DNA of 64,000 bases from Phoenix dactylifera (GCF_009389715.1 NC_052399.1:28901146-28965145); one strand, 5' to 3'. Shown: positions 12,037 to 27,103, counted from the stretch's first letter. Notes: generated by a model not told the origin, from the letters alone. Program-made: numbers and translations.

Positions 12037-15000
12037 TATCTATCTATGTATTTATATATATTGTTTGATTTTTTTGAGAAAAATGCATATGGTTGGGTTA
12101 ACCAATCGATTTAATAGAGCATAGCATGATTGTTGGGATTCATAATGATGGTGGCAGTAAAGATTATCGACTAACAATCTAAAAATAGATGTGATTTATG
12201 AATCATATTTTTGGATTCAATTAAAGTAAGCTAAATTAGGTAGACCTTTTGTAGTTGGTATATTGGATCCAGGATTTAGACATTTTCTACTTTATTAAAC
12301 TAGACATGGATCTGGTTACATGCATATATTTGACTATGCTAGCTTAAAATTAGACTTACAGGAATAGAGCTAGATCTATGCTTGGATCTAGATATAAATC
12401 TATTGGAAGATTCAAGAACTCATGTAAATATGGATCTTGATTGTATTAACTACACTGAATCTCTCTTCGAATTCAAATGGTGTAAGTAGTCTACAAATTT
12501 GACCATGGTTATAAGATCAGTGAGTCAATAACACGGCTACCATTGGCAAAAAAAATTCATATGACATGGTTACTTCCAAAAAAAAAAAAAGTGACCAAAT
12601 TTGACATAATTCAGGTTACATGGTGAGTCAAAAAAAATATATTTGAGTCAACTCTCTTTTTCTGTCAAATGATTATTCTCACATAATTAATTTAGGGCCA
12701 ATCTTTCTTTGACTTAAAACATGATGAGTTATAAATTTCTAAATCAAGAATGCAAGCTTTTCGCTTATGCATATCTTTTTAATTTTTGGATAATATTTTT
12801 TCCTAAAACTCCAGTCACTTTACATTATTAATTGGACATGATAACGACTTGCTTATCTATACATTGTCATAATTTGCATAATTAGATGAATATTATATTT
12901 CTTATTATCTAGAAATTTAAAGTTTATATGTAATAGAGGATGCAAAACCAACCATTTGATCCATTAGATTAAAAAATAATGTAGTGTATTTTCTCATCAA
13001 TTTTCTTATAGGGTATGGCTATGCTTCCAATATACATACAAAATTGTATATTTTCTTGTTTTGTATTGTACAAAAATATAGAAAAATGATTCGATTATAA
13101 AGATTTATATTAACCCAAAAGTATTTTAATTAGTAGGTTAATTGTAGAGAAGTTTTATGTCTTGATTCGATGGCTATTCATTGAAATCAGCATAAGTTAT
13201 TATTTATATGTAACATTTTAAGAGTTAGTTTTTAAAAATTGTTACACATTTTATTATATATCTTACAACTTTTTTTAAAAAAATTTGTATTAATTTGTAA
13301 TATTTATTTTTCTTATTTGATATGCATGACTCACCCGATTCATATAATTATGAGCAAATTAGTCATGTCCCAACATTTCCAACTTAACTCTAATCATTTC
13401 TACCTTTTTAATGAATAAATTAGAAATTTATCATCAAAAGTTAATCAGTTCATTTCTACACAAACATCACACGTAGTCTTCATTCAAAGGATATGCTTAC
13501 ATTAAACTCTCATCGAAATGATTTGCAAATAGTTAGGCATTAGCATAAGCTTTATATACATTTATTAGTTTTGACCCATTTATTTTAAGATAATCTACTT
13601 TTACTCTTTCTGTCCTAGATAGTTATCTACTATATTTAACAATTATAAGTTTTCCATTTTATATTGGCTTTATTTATATGCGTGTTAATCTAGCTAGTTA
13701 TTGTAATGTACTAAAAAAAAGGTTATCAAATAAGTTATCACTATGGACTTAGATATTTAGTTATTTCTTGTATCATGATCCTTATATTACCGTGCTAAAT
13801 AAAATTATATATTCTATAAGTATTGATATTTAATAATTAAATTTTATTATTTGTGTTATATTATTGAATGAAATAGGTATATTTCATATTAGATTTCATC
13901 TATCAAATTATCTGATAAGGATACCTTTGTTTATCTCTTCATAAATATTTGTAAAAAAATATAATTAATACATTGATCTTTCATCTATAGTATCTCTCCT
14001 ATACGTCATAAACTAGTCGGACTTTATTTTTAAAAAATCATTACCTATCTCTCATCCACATCCCAACCTATTGGATCTTTTTTTTAAAAAAATAAATGAA
14101 AATAAAAATATTGATGCTCTTTCTCTAATTTTTATGTTTTGTCTTTCTTATCTTTCAATTTCCAAGCTTTTATTGTTAATTCATTTTTGAAATACATTGC
14201 ATGTTACCAGTTGCTACTAATCTCTAATTAATATTTACACAAAGTTGTTGTTATTCAGTCTAAGTAATGGAATTTCCATGATTATATATGAGAAAATGAT
14301 ATTCAACGATTTTCAACAACCAACATACATTTTTATTAGACGTTTCAAACTAATTATTGATCTCTTGCTGGATTTAGATGCCTATGCAATACATATAGCA
14401 TTCCATAGTATTCAAATGATTAGTCCTTTTAAAAAATGATCTCAAACCTAAAGTAGTAATATATAGGTATCATTTGTATCTGTTACAGTTAATCCTTAAT
14501 AAAAATGTTATCCCATATATACTTCTTGTTATGCATTAATTGTTGATAAGTATTTTTTTATACCTAAAGTTTTGGATATTACATTATTATTAACTAGTGA
14601 ATATCAATTGGCTACTCATAATTGTCTTTCTTCTTCTTTTTTCTCCAAGATAATATAGATACTCTTTACAATCTATCCTTGAAAAATATTTTTTTTATTG
14701 TATATGAATTGTGTTTCTAGATTTATTATACTTTCAATTGGTGATTGTCTCCTCAACGTACAAATCATACCTATATTATAGTCACCTATTATTCCCGCAC
14801 TAAATGTTTTCTTATAAATCATATTTTGCTGATTTAAAATTAAAAAAATAGAATTTTTCTTTCTATTTTTTTTGTATCTATTGGTATCCATAAAATAACA
14901 CCTTTCAAACTATTATTATAAACATATTGATGTCTTGTAATTCAAAAAGGTTTATTATAAGCTTATTTTATTGCATAAACAAGATTCAATCAAATTATTC

Positions 15001-15339
15001 TAACATATGAGTTGGTAATTAAGTTAGTTAAGTTATATATTTACATAATTGATTTTTTTACATAATCATTGTATTATAGTTGTTATCTTAGTATATCAAC
15101 CATTATTTATCACTCTTATTAACTAAAAAAATATTTAATTATTTAATGGTGATAACAAAATTTTTTTGTTAATTTATAAATATTAATTATCAAAATAGTG
15201 TAAATCAATATTTTTTAGGAGTGTAGAGAGGAACTTTCTTTTCTTCCTACAAAACAAAATAATAACTACAAGAAAAGAAAATTATTATATTTTTACATCT
15301 AAGAAATCTTCATTTTCTATTCTTCTATCTATTTTTCGT
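7330..15339. other. Long AT-rich intergenic region
   Basis: About 8 kb without a recognisable gene. Contents noted: a TA/AC microsatellite at about 11990-12035; a locally GC-richer segment at about 10440-10790 without a domain-bearing open frame; and very AT-rich DNA from about 12.5 kb on. Short open frames here look random. Confidence 0.5.
11990..12035. repeat. (TA)n(AC)n compound microsatellite
   Basis: A run of TA dinucleotides leads directly into about twelve AC repeats (12012-12035). Confidence 0.9.
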
Positions 15340-16265
15340 AGAGGTAAACTGCAATCAAAATTTGGGTTGATTAAATTTTTATATATCACTATATAGCAAC
15401 AAATTGCTAAAAATTGGTAACAATTATAATTCAATTCTTACAAAACCTAGCTTCTAACTAAATTGAAAAAATAACACTATTTATATATATTTGTTTTAAA
15501 AATAAATAATATTTTGGATTATATATTTTTTTAAAAAAATTTGTGTCACAATTTTTTTGAATACCCTATACAAATATAAAAATTTTGAAAATGATATTCT
15601 TATTCGTTGAATTGATGTGGATGATTTTTTAACTTACATAACTCATTATGCACAATTTTTTTTGTAAAAAGTATTCAATTCGTTGAAGCATAAAAATCCT
15701 CTCAATTGGAATTGTATTTATAAATATACATCATGTTAAATATAAAGAAACAAAATTTATGTTGCTTATATCCTAAATATTTTTCTTTTTAGATTTTAAG
15801 TATGAACATGATTGAATATTAATTAATTGTAATTGACTATAACTATAGACAATATGCAAGATCACTAGATGAAGAATTCTTATATGACCTACGCATGTAT
15901 CAAAGGTCCAAATTGATTCCATTTATCATAACAAAACTAATCAAACTAAATAATACATTTGGCTACTCTAGTAGTGCAACATAATATTATATGATAATTA
16001 TATAATCCTATTTAAAACAATAGTGATGCTCAAAATTTTATAACACATCTATTTATCTTGTATGATAGAAATGAATAAAAAGATATGCATTATCAATATT
16101 AAACTTACAAAAAAAATTATGAAATTTTATCTTGATTAAATGATCGACAATTATTTATTCTTTTGTTCTCCATTCTATATGCTCCAAATATTGAAATAAT
16201 TGGAGATATTAAAGCCAAATAACAAAAAATATTTTTTATTATGTCCATTCATTCTCTAATCTCTT
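15340..16265. repeat. Zinc-finger locus unit A: upstream copy without a gene
   Basis: This segment aligns by eye, in the same order, with the upstream regions of the two zinc-finger genes. Shared landmarks: a GGTAACAATT / GTAACAATTGC block followed by TTCTTACAAAACC / TTCTAACAAAACT (15409-15450 against about 16361-16400); the TTTATGTTGCTTATATCCTAAATATTTTT block (about 15745-15785) against its match at about 16710-16735; and a CGACAATTATTTATT plus CTCCAAATATTGAAATAATT block (about 16145-16200) matched at about 17024-17080 and partly at 25650-25690. No zinc-finger coding sequence follows; the next unit begins at once. It is an old partial tandem duplicate. Boundaries are approximate. Confidence 0.65.
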
Positions 16266-16274
16266 TTATTTGAA

Positions 16275-19200
16275 AGTAATTATCTTTATCAAGAGATAAA
16301 ATACAAAATAAATCTGGATTTTATCTAAATCTTACATATAATTACATGATAACAAGCTAGTAACAATTGCTAACATCTATTATTTAATTCTAACAAAACT
16401 CTGAATTAAAATTTATAAATATTAATATTATTCTAATTTTGGAAAGAAATAATGCTATTGTATTGTATGATTTTTTAAATATCAATGTAATGAAAATTAT
16501 TCTTTATAAAATTTAAAAATAATAAAAATAATAATTTATTTTATATATTGACTAGATGGTGATCATTTTTTATTCACATAAACTTATCATACATTTTAGT
16601 ATAAGAATATAGCTCAACTAGTGAGTCACTTAAAATCTTAAAATCATCAAAATTAATTCCATACGTACGTACTATTATATATTACATTTAATTAAAGAAG
16701 ATCCAGATTTATATTGCCTATATTCTTAAATATTTTTATACATGTAATTTTAACTATAAAAAGTATCAAATACTAAATAAATTATTAATGGTTATATGCT
16801 ATTAACGTAATACAATTAGTCAAACAAAATTATGCATTTATTTTGGCTCCATGTGATAACAATATAATCCTACAAGATAAGCATACAATTTTATCTAAAA
16901 GTTAGTATTGATATTAAAATTCTATGGCATGTCTGCTAATCAAGAACAATAATAACGAATAAAAGTTATACATTACTGATTAAAGCTATATTGCCATAGA
17001 TTTTTTGCTTTGATATGATAATCGACAACTATTTATTATGTCATTCTATATAGTATATGCTTCAAATATTCAAATAATTTGAAGAAATAAATATTGAGTG
17101 CATCAACTTCTTATGCCAAATTATTAGTTTCTTGTATACATATTATCTAGTTCGATGTCTTATATGAGAGATTAGGAAGAAATTAATAACACATCTATTT
17201 AAGAAGAGTACAAGGGTGAAGAATCAACAACGTAAGGAAAGAAAAGTTGTCAAAGATTAATCCTATAATTTTCCAAGATTTATTTTGTCGCATTGCAAAA
17301 TCTTCTTTTAAAACTTATACATCTTTTTAAGATTGATGTGCATGTAATTAAGAGAAGAGGCCATTCATTTGAAATCTAAGATTTGCGGTTTCCAAATATA
17401 GATCATCACCATCTACAAAAGGGGATTATTCTCACGCATAACAAATCTAACTTCGAGGTCATTGTTCTTCATTCCTCTTCCATTCTCTATCCCTCTCATA
17501 GTAAGTTTTCTATCTTCTTTTATCTATCATTCTATATTATTTTTCTAATAGTTTGTATTTATCTATATCTCTTAATAAATCTGTTTCATTCTTTTTATTT
17601 GCTGCTATTTTTAAATGTTGTTTCATTCTCTGTCACTCTTATATCTCTTTTGAAAATATTCTTTTTTCATAATAATCCCATCAGATTTTCTTTTTTGCTA
17701 TTCCAGTTTTATATTTGTAGTTTTTACAAGATCGTACTATATAGGATTATTTTGAAATATCTTGACATGATTTTTTTTTGCTGTCCTAGTTTAATTTGTT
17801 TTCACCAAAATGGCCAACAAGGAATTGAAAGGCATATCAATAGAACAACTGGAGAAGAAAGAAGAAAAGGGACAGCTTTTCTCATGCCAATTCTGCGATA
17901 AAGCTTTTTCTAGCTCGCATGCTCTTGGCGGCCATCAGAATTGTCACAAAAAAGAAAGAGAGGCTGCCAAAAGAGCCAAACGAAAGGTTGATCTTTTCGG
18001 TATGCAGAGTGGAACATTTTCATATAACCCTCTTCAAAATAATATGCATCTACCATTATATTCACCATCTCACATTATGCCTGCATCTACGTGTCATCAC
18101 CCATACCATATGCCAAATTTCTTCTACAATTCCCATGGAGCGGTGCCGGATCCTGAGTACTCTTTCAAAAAATTTTACCATGGAGAGATGCCAACAGATG
18201 AAGGCCATATGAGGTTTCTGAACTGGCAAAAAAACTATCATCTTCAACATGGCACACCTTCAAGGATGGGAGCTAATGTAATACGAGAAGAAACCATGGC
18301 AGGGCCATCATCCTCCACAAATGTAAACCAAGGCTTTCAACAAAATGAAAATGGGATCAAAGATGACAAGAATGATAAGGAGAGTGAAATTGACCTCACA
18401 CTCCATCTATGATGGCAGAGTTGAAGACTAAAGTTCTAGGTCTTCTTGTTGTTCTTTATTTATTATCTTTTACGCCATTGTAGTGTCTTGTGTTGGTATG
18501 TGGCGCATGATGTCTTTTATCCTAGGAGTCGTTTTACGACTTTTGCTCTTTCTATGTTGTCCGGATTAATTGATTTCAATGCATTTTAAATGATGAAAAT
18601 CGTATTAGGTGTTAAACAAGTTTTTTCCTAACGTTTGGTAGATAACACTAATCTGTGTAAACTATTATAGCTATTGTATATCTGCTATTATTCAGCATGC
18701 TTTTCTTTTCCGTATGTGCATGTACATGCGTCCCCCATGCAATGGCAATTATGTAGTTTTATAAGAAAGTAAATTTCGTCAGGGTTTTTCTGTAAGCAAC
18801 TTATTTCTGAAGAGTTATATATCAATCATCAAGTGCATTGCATGTGTTAAAAACTACTATAGATACGAAGTTATTCGTTGAATAATTATATGGATTTATA
18901 CAGTCCTCTTCATACATTTCACGAACCATAATCTAAAAGAAATGTTATGCACCAAAATTAATACTGTCCAACTCACATTAACATTATGTTTTACTAATAC
19001 TTCATTTCCTATTTTAACGCTTCCCACATATTTATGGATATGCACCTCTGAGATTTCGAATCTTATAGTAATATAGACCTTAGATCTCTCTGTTCCTCTT
19101 CTAAATATTATTCTCCATGTTCAGAGCTCAATAAGATAAACAATATGGAAGATCTTGAATATTTGTATGTAATTTGTTTAAACGAAAAAACTTCCAAAAA

Positions 19201-19560
19201 GTGGTATTAGAAAATCTTGAATGGGATCGATGCATTGTTTGTTTAAAACCTTTCCAAAGTAATTACAAGCACCACTCAACTTTGTACTTTCTTTCTTTCT
19301 ACTAACAAATTGTACGAACATTTTCATTTTGGGCTACTCAAAATGCCATGCAAATGTAGTCTGAGTTTAAACTTACTTACAGTAATCAACATGGATGGAT
19401 ACATTTTGTTTCAGATGAATCTGTACCATGTCAGGCTTTTCAATATCTTATAGGTAGCTACTCCGTACGTAGACAACATAGTCTTCTCGTTAGATACACT
19501 GGGTTGCCTTCCAAAACTTCCACATTCCTCCATGTATTCAGGTTTAGGCTGGCCCAGCCT
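16275..19560. repeat. Zinc-finger locus unit B (tandem duplicate, insertion-free)
   Basis: Includes the upstream region, the gene at 17810-18412 and about 1.1 kb downstream. The same order recurs in unit C at 23930-34981. Downstream landmarks shared with C are CTCACATTAACATTATGTTTT with GGATATGCA (about 18971-19045 against 28206-28275), AACTTTGTACT (about 19280), GGCTTTTCAATATCTTATA (about 19435), GTAGACAACATAGTCTTCTC (about 19468) and GGGTTGCCTTC. This copy lacks the Copia, MITE and plastid insertions found in C, and so approximates the pre-insertion state. Confidence 0.7.
17810..18412 (+). CDS. Single C2H2 zinc-finger protein with C-terminal EAR motif (copy 1)
   Basis: Intronless coding region for 200 aa. 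It has one plant-type C2H2 finger at residues 26-46: Cys26, Cys29, His42 and His46 in C-x2-C-x12-H-x3-H spacing. A basic [13 protein letters not shown] stretch follows (possible nuclear signal), and the protein ends in DLTLHL, an LxLxL EAR repression motif, so a nuclear transcriptional repressor of the ZFP1/3/4/7-KNUCKLES group is likely (inference). The family signature QALGGH reads HALGGH here (His37 for Gln), unlike copy 2. A 5' UTR intron is likely at about 17501-17789 (GTAAGT donor, TCCTAG acceptor), mirrored in copy 2. The ATG at 17810 aligns with copy 2. Conserved middle blocks include LPLYSPSH and RFLNWQKNY. The frame is intact; expression is unknown. Confidence 0.88.
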   Translation: MANKELKGISIEQLEKKEEKGQLFSCQFCDKAFSSSHALGGHQNCHKKEREAAKRAKRKVDLFGMQSGTFSYNPLQNNMHLPLYSPSHIMPASTCHHPYHMPNFFYNSHGAVPDPEYSFKKFYHGEMPTDEGHMRFLNWQKNYHLQHGTPSRMGANVIREETMAGPSSSTNVNQGFQQNENGIKDDKNDKESEIDLTLHL

Positions 19561-21284
19561 TCTTGCACGATAGTGTTTAGAAGGCAAAACGACCATCAGC
19601 ATCGATATTCTGTGAAGTATAAGCTATATATGAGTGGGCACAGCTCCGCAAATGATCCATGCCCAGAAGATGACATGTTGCTCCGTATATTTCCCACTTT
19701 TATGTTTTCGTTGCATGAGTTCTGGTCGATCACAATGCGATCATTTTAGTGCATCAAAACAACCGATGGGGAGGGGACTTGCATTAATCTGTGCTATAAT
19801 TGTTCGAACTTCTCGATCTTGATTTTTTGTTTTTGGGTGGCATGAGTCCTTACTAATTGTTTGAGTCCTGTGTGGCACGCAAGAGTAGTTCAGCTTATTG
19901 GATTCGATCACTTGATTGGCTATACATGCAAGTGCAACACCTTAATGCTGCTCAGTTCTAAATCTGAAGAACTTCACCATCAGTTTGAGTAGGAAGTTAG
20001 CTGGTCGTTTCTCTTTCATGCCTCCAGGAGTCCAGTGGATAATGACCTTGTTTAGCAAGAGATAGCAAGATGTGACTTAAACGGATACTTGGTTGCAATC
20101 ACGTAAACTAAGCTTGCCTGCTTACGTGCTTAAAGTATTTTAAGCAAGATGTACGTATTTTGCACTATAAAGTATTGTACTTCTCGATAGCTGCTACCAA
20201 GAGACAGATGGCTATCAACAGCGAGTGTTGTGTATTCATATAGAGCTATCCAATTTGGTGGCCATCCGTCTTCGTGATCGGATGATATGGTAGCTATTAA
20301 GTGCTATATATTACTCTGCGGTGCAAATTATACACAGCAAAGAATCCAAATAGGATACAACTAGCTAGTCAGCAAAGGTCTTGGCTTTGGTGTTATGAAG
20401 AATATCTGTCGTCACATTTTAGTACATCTGAGTTGCTAATAAATAAGATTATATACTATTAGAAGGAATGGAACTCCATTTCCATGACCATTGGGTTGTT
20501 CTGAGAATTGAGGATAAAGTTTGGAACAGTTCCAAGTGAATGAAGAAATGAGGGATTTTACATATGTTAGCGTGCAGAGAATAAAGAAAGACGCACCATT
20601 GGCAACAGTTCGAAGTCCAAACCAACTAGCAACAAGATAAAAGTATGGGTGATTTTTTTTTAAATTGAATTATTGATCAAAACGTTTTTGTATATTTCTT
20701 TTTACACATCATTTAGTAACTATTCATAAGTCAGTCCCGTTTATATTATCGTTTCAATTGGTTTCAGCTTTATGTTATTGTTAGAAGTGCTAGAAAGATG
20801 AAACTAGATGACAAACAGTTTCTCATGGATTATCTATTTACGAGCTGAGGAGTTCTGATACAAGAAAGAGTTGACATATATACCTGTTGGAACCCAACTC
20901 AACCTAAAAGATTTCCTTCTTGCATGCGTGCTCCTCCAGAAGCACACATAATAATGACAGGTAAAGATCGATTAGTACCATACTCGATCAAACAGGTGAT
21001 TTTCTCGCCTACTACGGATCCCATAATAAGTTATTAGGATTTTAGTCCAATCATCTACACTGACCCTTCTATCTCGGTCTATGCAGGGACCGAACCTCTC
21101 ATGTGAACCTCAACAATCTCCAACCGAAGATACGATTATTCAGTATGAGACTAAACATAATCTACATGCAATACTCCACTCCAAGACCCATCCATTTGGC
21201 ACACCATGACCTCCATGATTGCACTTCAGCAAACCATGCACATGCTACCATTCTTTTACAATAGCCAATTATATATTCTAGTGC
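19561..21284. other. Intergenic, nothing recognised
   Basis: No gene recognised. Near 20885-20915 a stretch beginning TGTTGGAACCCAACTCAACC resembles the end of the LTR-type remnant at 21770, so a small piece of the same family may lie here. Confidence 0.4.
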
Positions 21285-21640
21285 TTTTCTCTTTTTTTTG
21301 GTAATATAAGAAAAAAGGTATATCTGCTGCACTCGTCCAGATGAACTCTCCGAAATGCCGCGCAACAAAGGAGGCAATCTAGTCTGCAACTCTGTTCGCT
21401 TTTCGATACACATGTACTGTCTAGAAGGAGCCCAATTTCCTGACTAGTTTGCGGGTCTCACGAAGCAATGGGTGGCTATCCTCATACCGATCCACTCGTC
21501 ATATCCAATCGATTACCGTAGAGGAGTCCCCCTCGAGGCATCCACTGTCTGCACCAAGTACACTCCTCGCATAAGAGATACTCTTTCAGGCTGCATGAAG
21601 CTCCACCCCATGGCTTAGGAATTGACCACATGCTACTACT
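21285..21640 (-). mobile_element. LINE 3' fragment (RNase H domain)
   Basis: Minus-strand translation gives the C-terminal RNase H-like domain of plant L1-type LINEs: SYARSVLGADSGCLEGDSS followed by TVIDWI, then HPLLRETRKLVRKLG and, after a shift, TVHVYRKANRVAD, a stop, then IASFVARHFGEFIWTS. LEGDS and HVYR-AN--AD are the diagnostic stretches. The frame contains several stops and shifts, and the reverse transcriptase is missing, so this is a dead 5'-truncated copy. The A-rich end on the minus strand near 21290 fits a LINE tail. Confidence 0.75.
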
Positions 21641-21769
21641 TTTTTTACAAGAGGCAATTATTCTAGTGCCTTGACAGCTCAGGAATTGGCCAAAGATTTT
21701 TAACCCTCAATTCAGGTACCACTGGTTGGAGGAGACAGGAATCCTAATATCAGAAGCACTTGACATGCA

Positions 21770-22560
21770 TGTTGCAACCCAACTCAACTTAAAAGCTTAA
21801 ATCATTAAATTTTGATCTCGAATATCTATATCATCCCTTCTCCCTTACACCATTTACTCTCTGTGGGATAATTCTGGACACGATCCTCAACACTATACTC
21901 TTTAATGATTTTTGTTTTTAATTTGTATATGAAGTTAAATTCTTGCTGAAGATCAAGTTTGAGGATTAGTCCCAAACGGAATAAATATGTTTTGATATAC
22001 ATGATTGGACTTCATCATCAAGGAATTTGGCGTTCGACTCCATCTCCCCTAACAAGTGGAATCAGAGCTAATGGCTAAACATTGTGGACAACTCTCTAGT
22101 ATTTAGCAAGGGGGGATTCTGATGAAGCAACATATTGGGTTGGAACACCGGTCCGAGCACCGTTTCTAGAAGAGCAAACTCTTGTAATAGTGAAACATGG
22201 CTCTTGGAGAGCTAAATGCTCCTTAGGTTGGAGTTGCAATGGTGAAACATGACTCTTAAAAGAGTAGGGCTGCTGTACCGGGGCAATGATCGATATATGG
22301 GGCGCTTGAAGAGTAACGGGCATGGTGCACTTGGAAGAGTTGCAAGGTTGGAATTTGATTATGAAGTAATGGACCAAACTTGAAGGAGTTGAATATAGGC
22401 TTAGACGTGAAGGAGGAACTTGTTGAAGATCACCTGTGAGGATCAGTTCCAAACATAATAAAATAATGTGATAAACAAGAATTGATATATATATATATAT
22501 GATCGGGCTCAAAATCTAATTGCTAAGTTTTTGGGTCATGTTGGGCTCCAACATGTATAT
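21770..22560. mobile_element. Degraded LTR-retrotransposon-type remnant
   Basis: The left part (21770-22055) begins TGTTG and ends CTAACA, followed two bases later by TGGAATCAGAGC (22058-22069), one base from the usual initiator-Met tRNA primer site, so it looks like a short LTR plus primer site. The right part (about 22430-22560) ends, on the minus strand, with TGTTGGAGCCCAACATGACC, resembling the left end in inverted orientation over about 60 bp. A block like CTTGNTGAAGATCA...GAGGAT occurs in both halves. No coding region was recognised. It is an old, rearranged, non-coding fossil; a miniature or chimeric element is possible. Confidence 0.5.
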
Positions 22561-23929
<1,369 letters not shown>

Positions 23930-24379
23930 AACTTGATAGAGATTATCTTTATCTAGAGAAAAACATAGTTAAATATGGAACCCATCTAGATCCCATGAAA
24001 AACTACAAGACAACAAATTAAATAATTATTCCCAACTATTGTTTAGTTCCAACAAAAATTTATCTTAGGATTGAATTAGATAAACGATAACCATTATTTC
24101 CATTTTAACTAGAACCAATGATTTCGGACGATCGTTATTTTTTAACGAGCAATATTTTTTTTATTATGGAAACTATCTTTTTAATATCTATGCAAACTAA
24201 GAGAATATATAAATTTTTAGCATTTTAAGTATGCGTAAAAGTATTTGTACCAAAGAATAATCCTAGAATCTTGTCCATTTTTTTAGATTTGGAAAAGTGT
24301 TAATTTTCAAGAATGCGAATCTGATTTTCAAGAATTCCGAACTAGAAGTTGATGACTATCCCCTTTTTCAGTGAGAAAT

Positions 24380-25003
<624 letters not shown>

Positions 25004-26467
25004 TGCTTGATCCTCTTTGCTCAACTCATAGAATATAGAAGAAGGAAACTAACTATGGCATTTTTTATGTGTTAATAGATAGCATCAATCTTTTAATTTA
25101 TATAACTCATGGTACAAGTTGGCACAAGAATACATACATACATATACATATATATATGAATCTCCTAAATTGTTGAAATCATCACAATTGATATCATATT
25201 TGTTAATATGTATTAGATTAAATAAAAAATGATCAAGATCGCATGTTTACCACGTCCTCAAACATTGTTTTGCCTTTAATTTCAACTGTCAAAAAGATGG
25301 AGTATTATATGAATTGTTGGTGAAAATATAACAATATGAAAAGGCTTAAACCTAGTAGATCATTGGATCAAGAGATTGACCATAAAATTTCACCATGTAT
25401 TAGAAAAAAACACATAAAATTCATTTAACATGAAATAATTAGCCAAATTAAAGAATGCACTTTTTAGCTCAATGAAAAAATAATATAATATTGTATAATA
25501 AGATCGGCCATCATGTCTAAAAATTTATCGTTTGTACTAGAAATTTTATAACTTGAAATTTTATAATACATGAATAACAAGTATACATTACCAAGGCTAA
25601 ACCTATTAATGTTATGCTCCCATAAATGTTTTACTTTATTAATAAACAACCATTTCTTCTATAATTTTCCATGTGTACATTCCAAATATTGAAATGACTG
25701 GAAAAGCAATTTCAGGCAAGTACTAGTTTTCATGAAGCAAATTTTTATAATGATCATCTTGTAAGCATTTCTACTTCTAATAGTAAGTTATTAATTTTTT
25801 ATAGATATATTTTTTTGGTTCAATGTATTTCCGAGTTCGGTGTCTCATATAAGAGATCAGAAAGAAGTTAATAGCATATTTGCTCAAGAAGAGTAAACGG
25901 GGGAGGAACCAAGAGCTTAAGGGAAGAAAAGTTGTCATAAACCCATAATTTCCAAAGATATACACCTTCAATTGCAAAATCTTTTCAAAATCAGTTGTCT
26001 TTTCAAGATTGATGTGCATGTAACAAAAGAGGTCACTTATTAGAAATTAAGAATTTATTATTTCCAAAGAAAGATCACCCCTATCTATAAAACAAGATCA
26101 TTCCTGTGCATAACAACATCTAACTTACGGCCATTATTCTTTACTCTTGTTCTGATCTCCCTCCTCTAGCGGTAAGTTTTCTATCTTCCTTCTCCTCTCT
26201 TTTTAGTGTTTCATTTTTTAAAATTTTAATATACCTTATTCTTCTTAAGAAATTTGTATCATGATCTTCTCTTTGCTAATATTTTTTCCATACTTCTTTA
26301 TTATCCCCTTGCTCTTTTGCTCTTCTAGTTATCTCAATGTTACTAGATCCTCTCTTCTAATATTCAAGTTCTTGTTTGCACTTTTACAAGGTTAAACCAC
26401 ATAACATAATTTTGGAAGAACATGACACTTTTTTCTGCTCGTGATTTAGGTTTAATTGTTTAGGAGA

Positions 26468-27103
26468 ATGGCCAATCAAGAAATGAAAGGCAAATCAACA
26501 GAATTAGTAGAAATGAAAGGAGCAAGAAGAAAACTTTTCATGTGCCAATACTGTGACAAAGCTTTCACAAGCTCACAAGCTCTTGGTGGCCATCAGAATG
26601 GCCATAGAAACGAGCGAGAGATTGCTAAAAAGACCAAACAGGAGATTGAAATTCATGGTATACAAAATCCATTTGTTTCAATGCCGACAACTTTGTTACA
26701 CAATACTCGTCAAGGAAACTTGTGCCTTCCATTATACTCGCCATATCACACTACGCCTGCACCTACAAATTATCATCCTTTTCATATCGCAAAATACCTC
26801 TACAGTACTCATGGAGCAACAAGTCATGGACAAAGGTTCTCTTCGGAGTATTCTTTTAATGGTTCTTCTAATGATAGAGCAATGCTAATAAATGAAGAGC
26901 ATTTGAAGTTTCTGAACTGGAAAAGAAACTATCGCCTTCAGCTTAATGCATGTTCAGAGATAAGGCCTAATACAATGCAAGCAAGCAAGGCAGAACCATC
27001 ATCCTCGACAAACATAAACCAAAACCTTCAACAAGATGGCAATAAGGTCAAAGATGGCAGAGATAACAAGGAAAGAAAGATTGACCTCACACTCCATCTT
27101 TAA
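26468..27103 (+). CDS. Single C2H2 zinc-finger protein with C-terminal EAR motif (copy 2)
   Basis: Intronless coding region for 211 aa, paralogue of 17810-18412. The finger occupies residues 26-46 with Cys26, Cys29, His42, His46 and the canonical QALGGH signature (Gln37). A basic stretch follows, then conserved blocks LPLYSPYHTTPAP and KFLNWKRNY, then DLTLHL at the C-terminus, an EAR-type repression motif. A nuclear repressor role is inferred from these motifs. The ATG at 26468 was chosen because it aligns exactly with copy 1 (MANQEMKG against MANKELKG); the short in-frame extension before it lacks an ATG. A 5' UTR intron is likely at about 26172-26449 (GTAAGT donor, TTTAG acceptor), conserved with copy 1. 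The frame is intact, with short insertions relative to copy 1 in the middle (GQRFSSEYSFNGSSN region). Confidence 0.9.
   Translation: MANQEMKGKSTELVEMKGARRKLFMCQYCDKAFTSSQALGGHQNGHRNEREIAKKTKQEIEIHGIQNPFVSMPTTLLHNTRQGNLCLPLYSPYHTTPAPTNYHPFHIAKYLYSTHGATSHGQRFSSEYSFNGSSNDRAMLINEEHLKFLNWKRNYRLQLNACSEIRPNTMQASKAEPSSSTNINQNLQQDGNKVKDGRDNKERKIDLTLHL

Noticed and set aside
17383-17901. 172-codon frame spanning the zinc-finger 5' leader
   Set aside because: It runs through the proposed 5' UTR intron and is mostly Phe/Leu/Ile from T-rich DNA; it overlaps the real gene out of frame.
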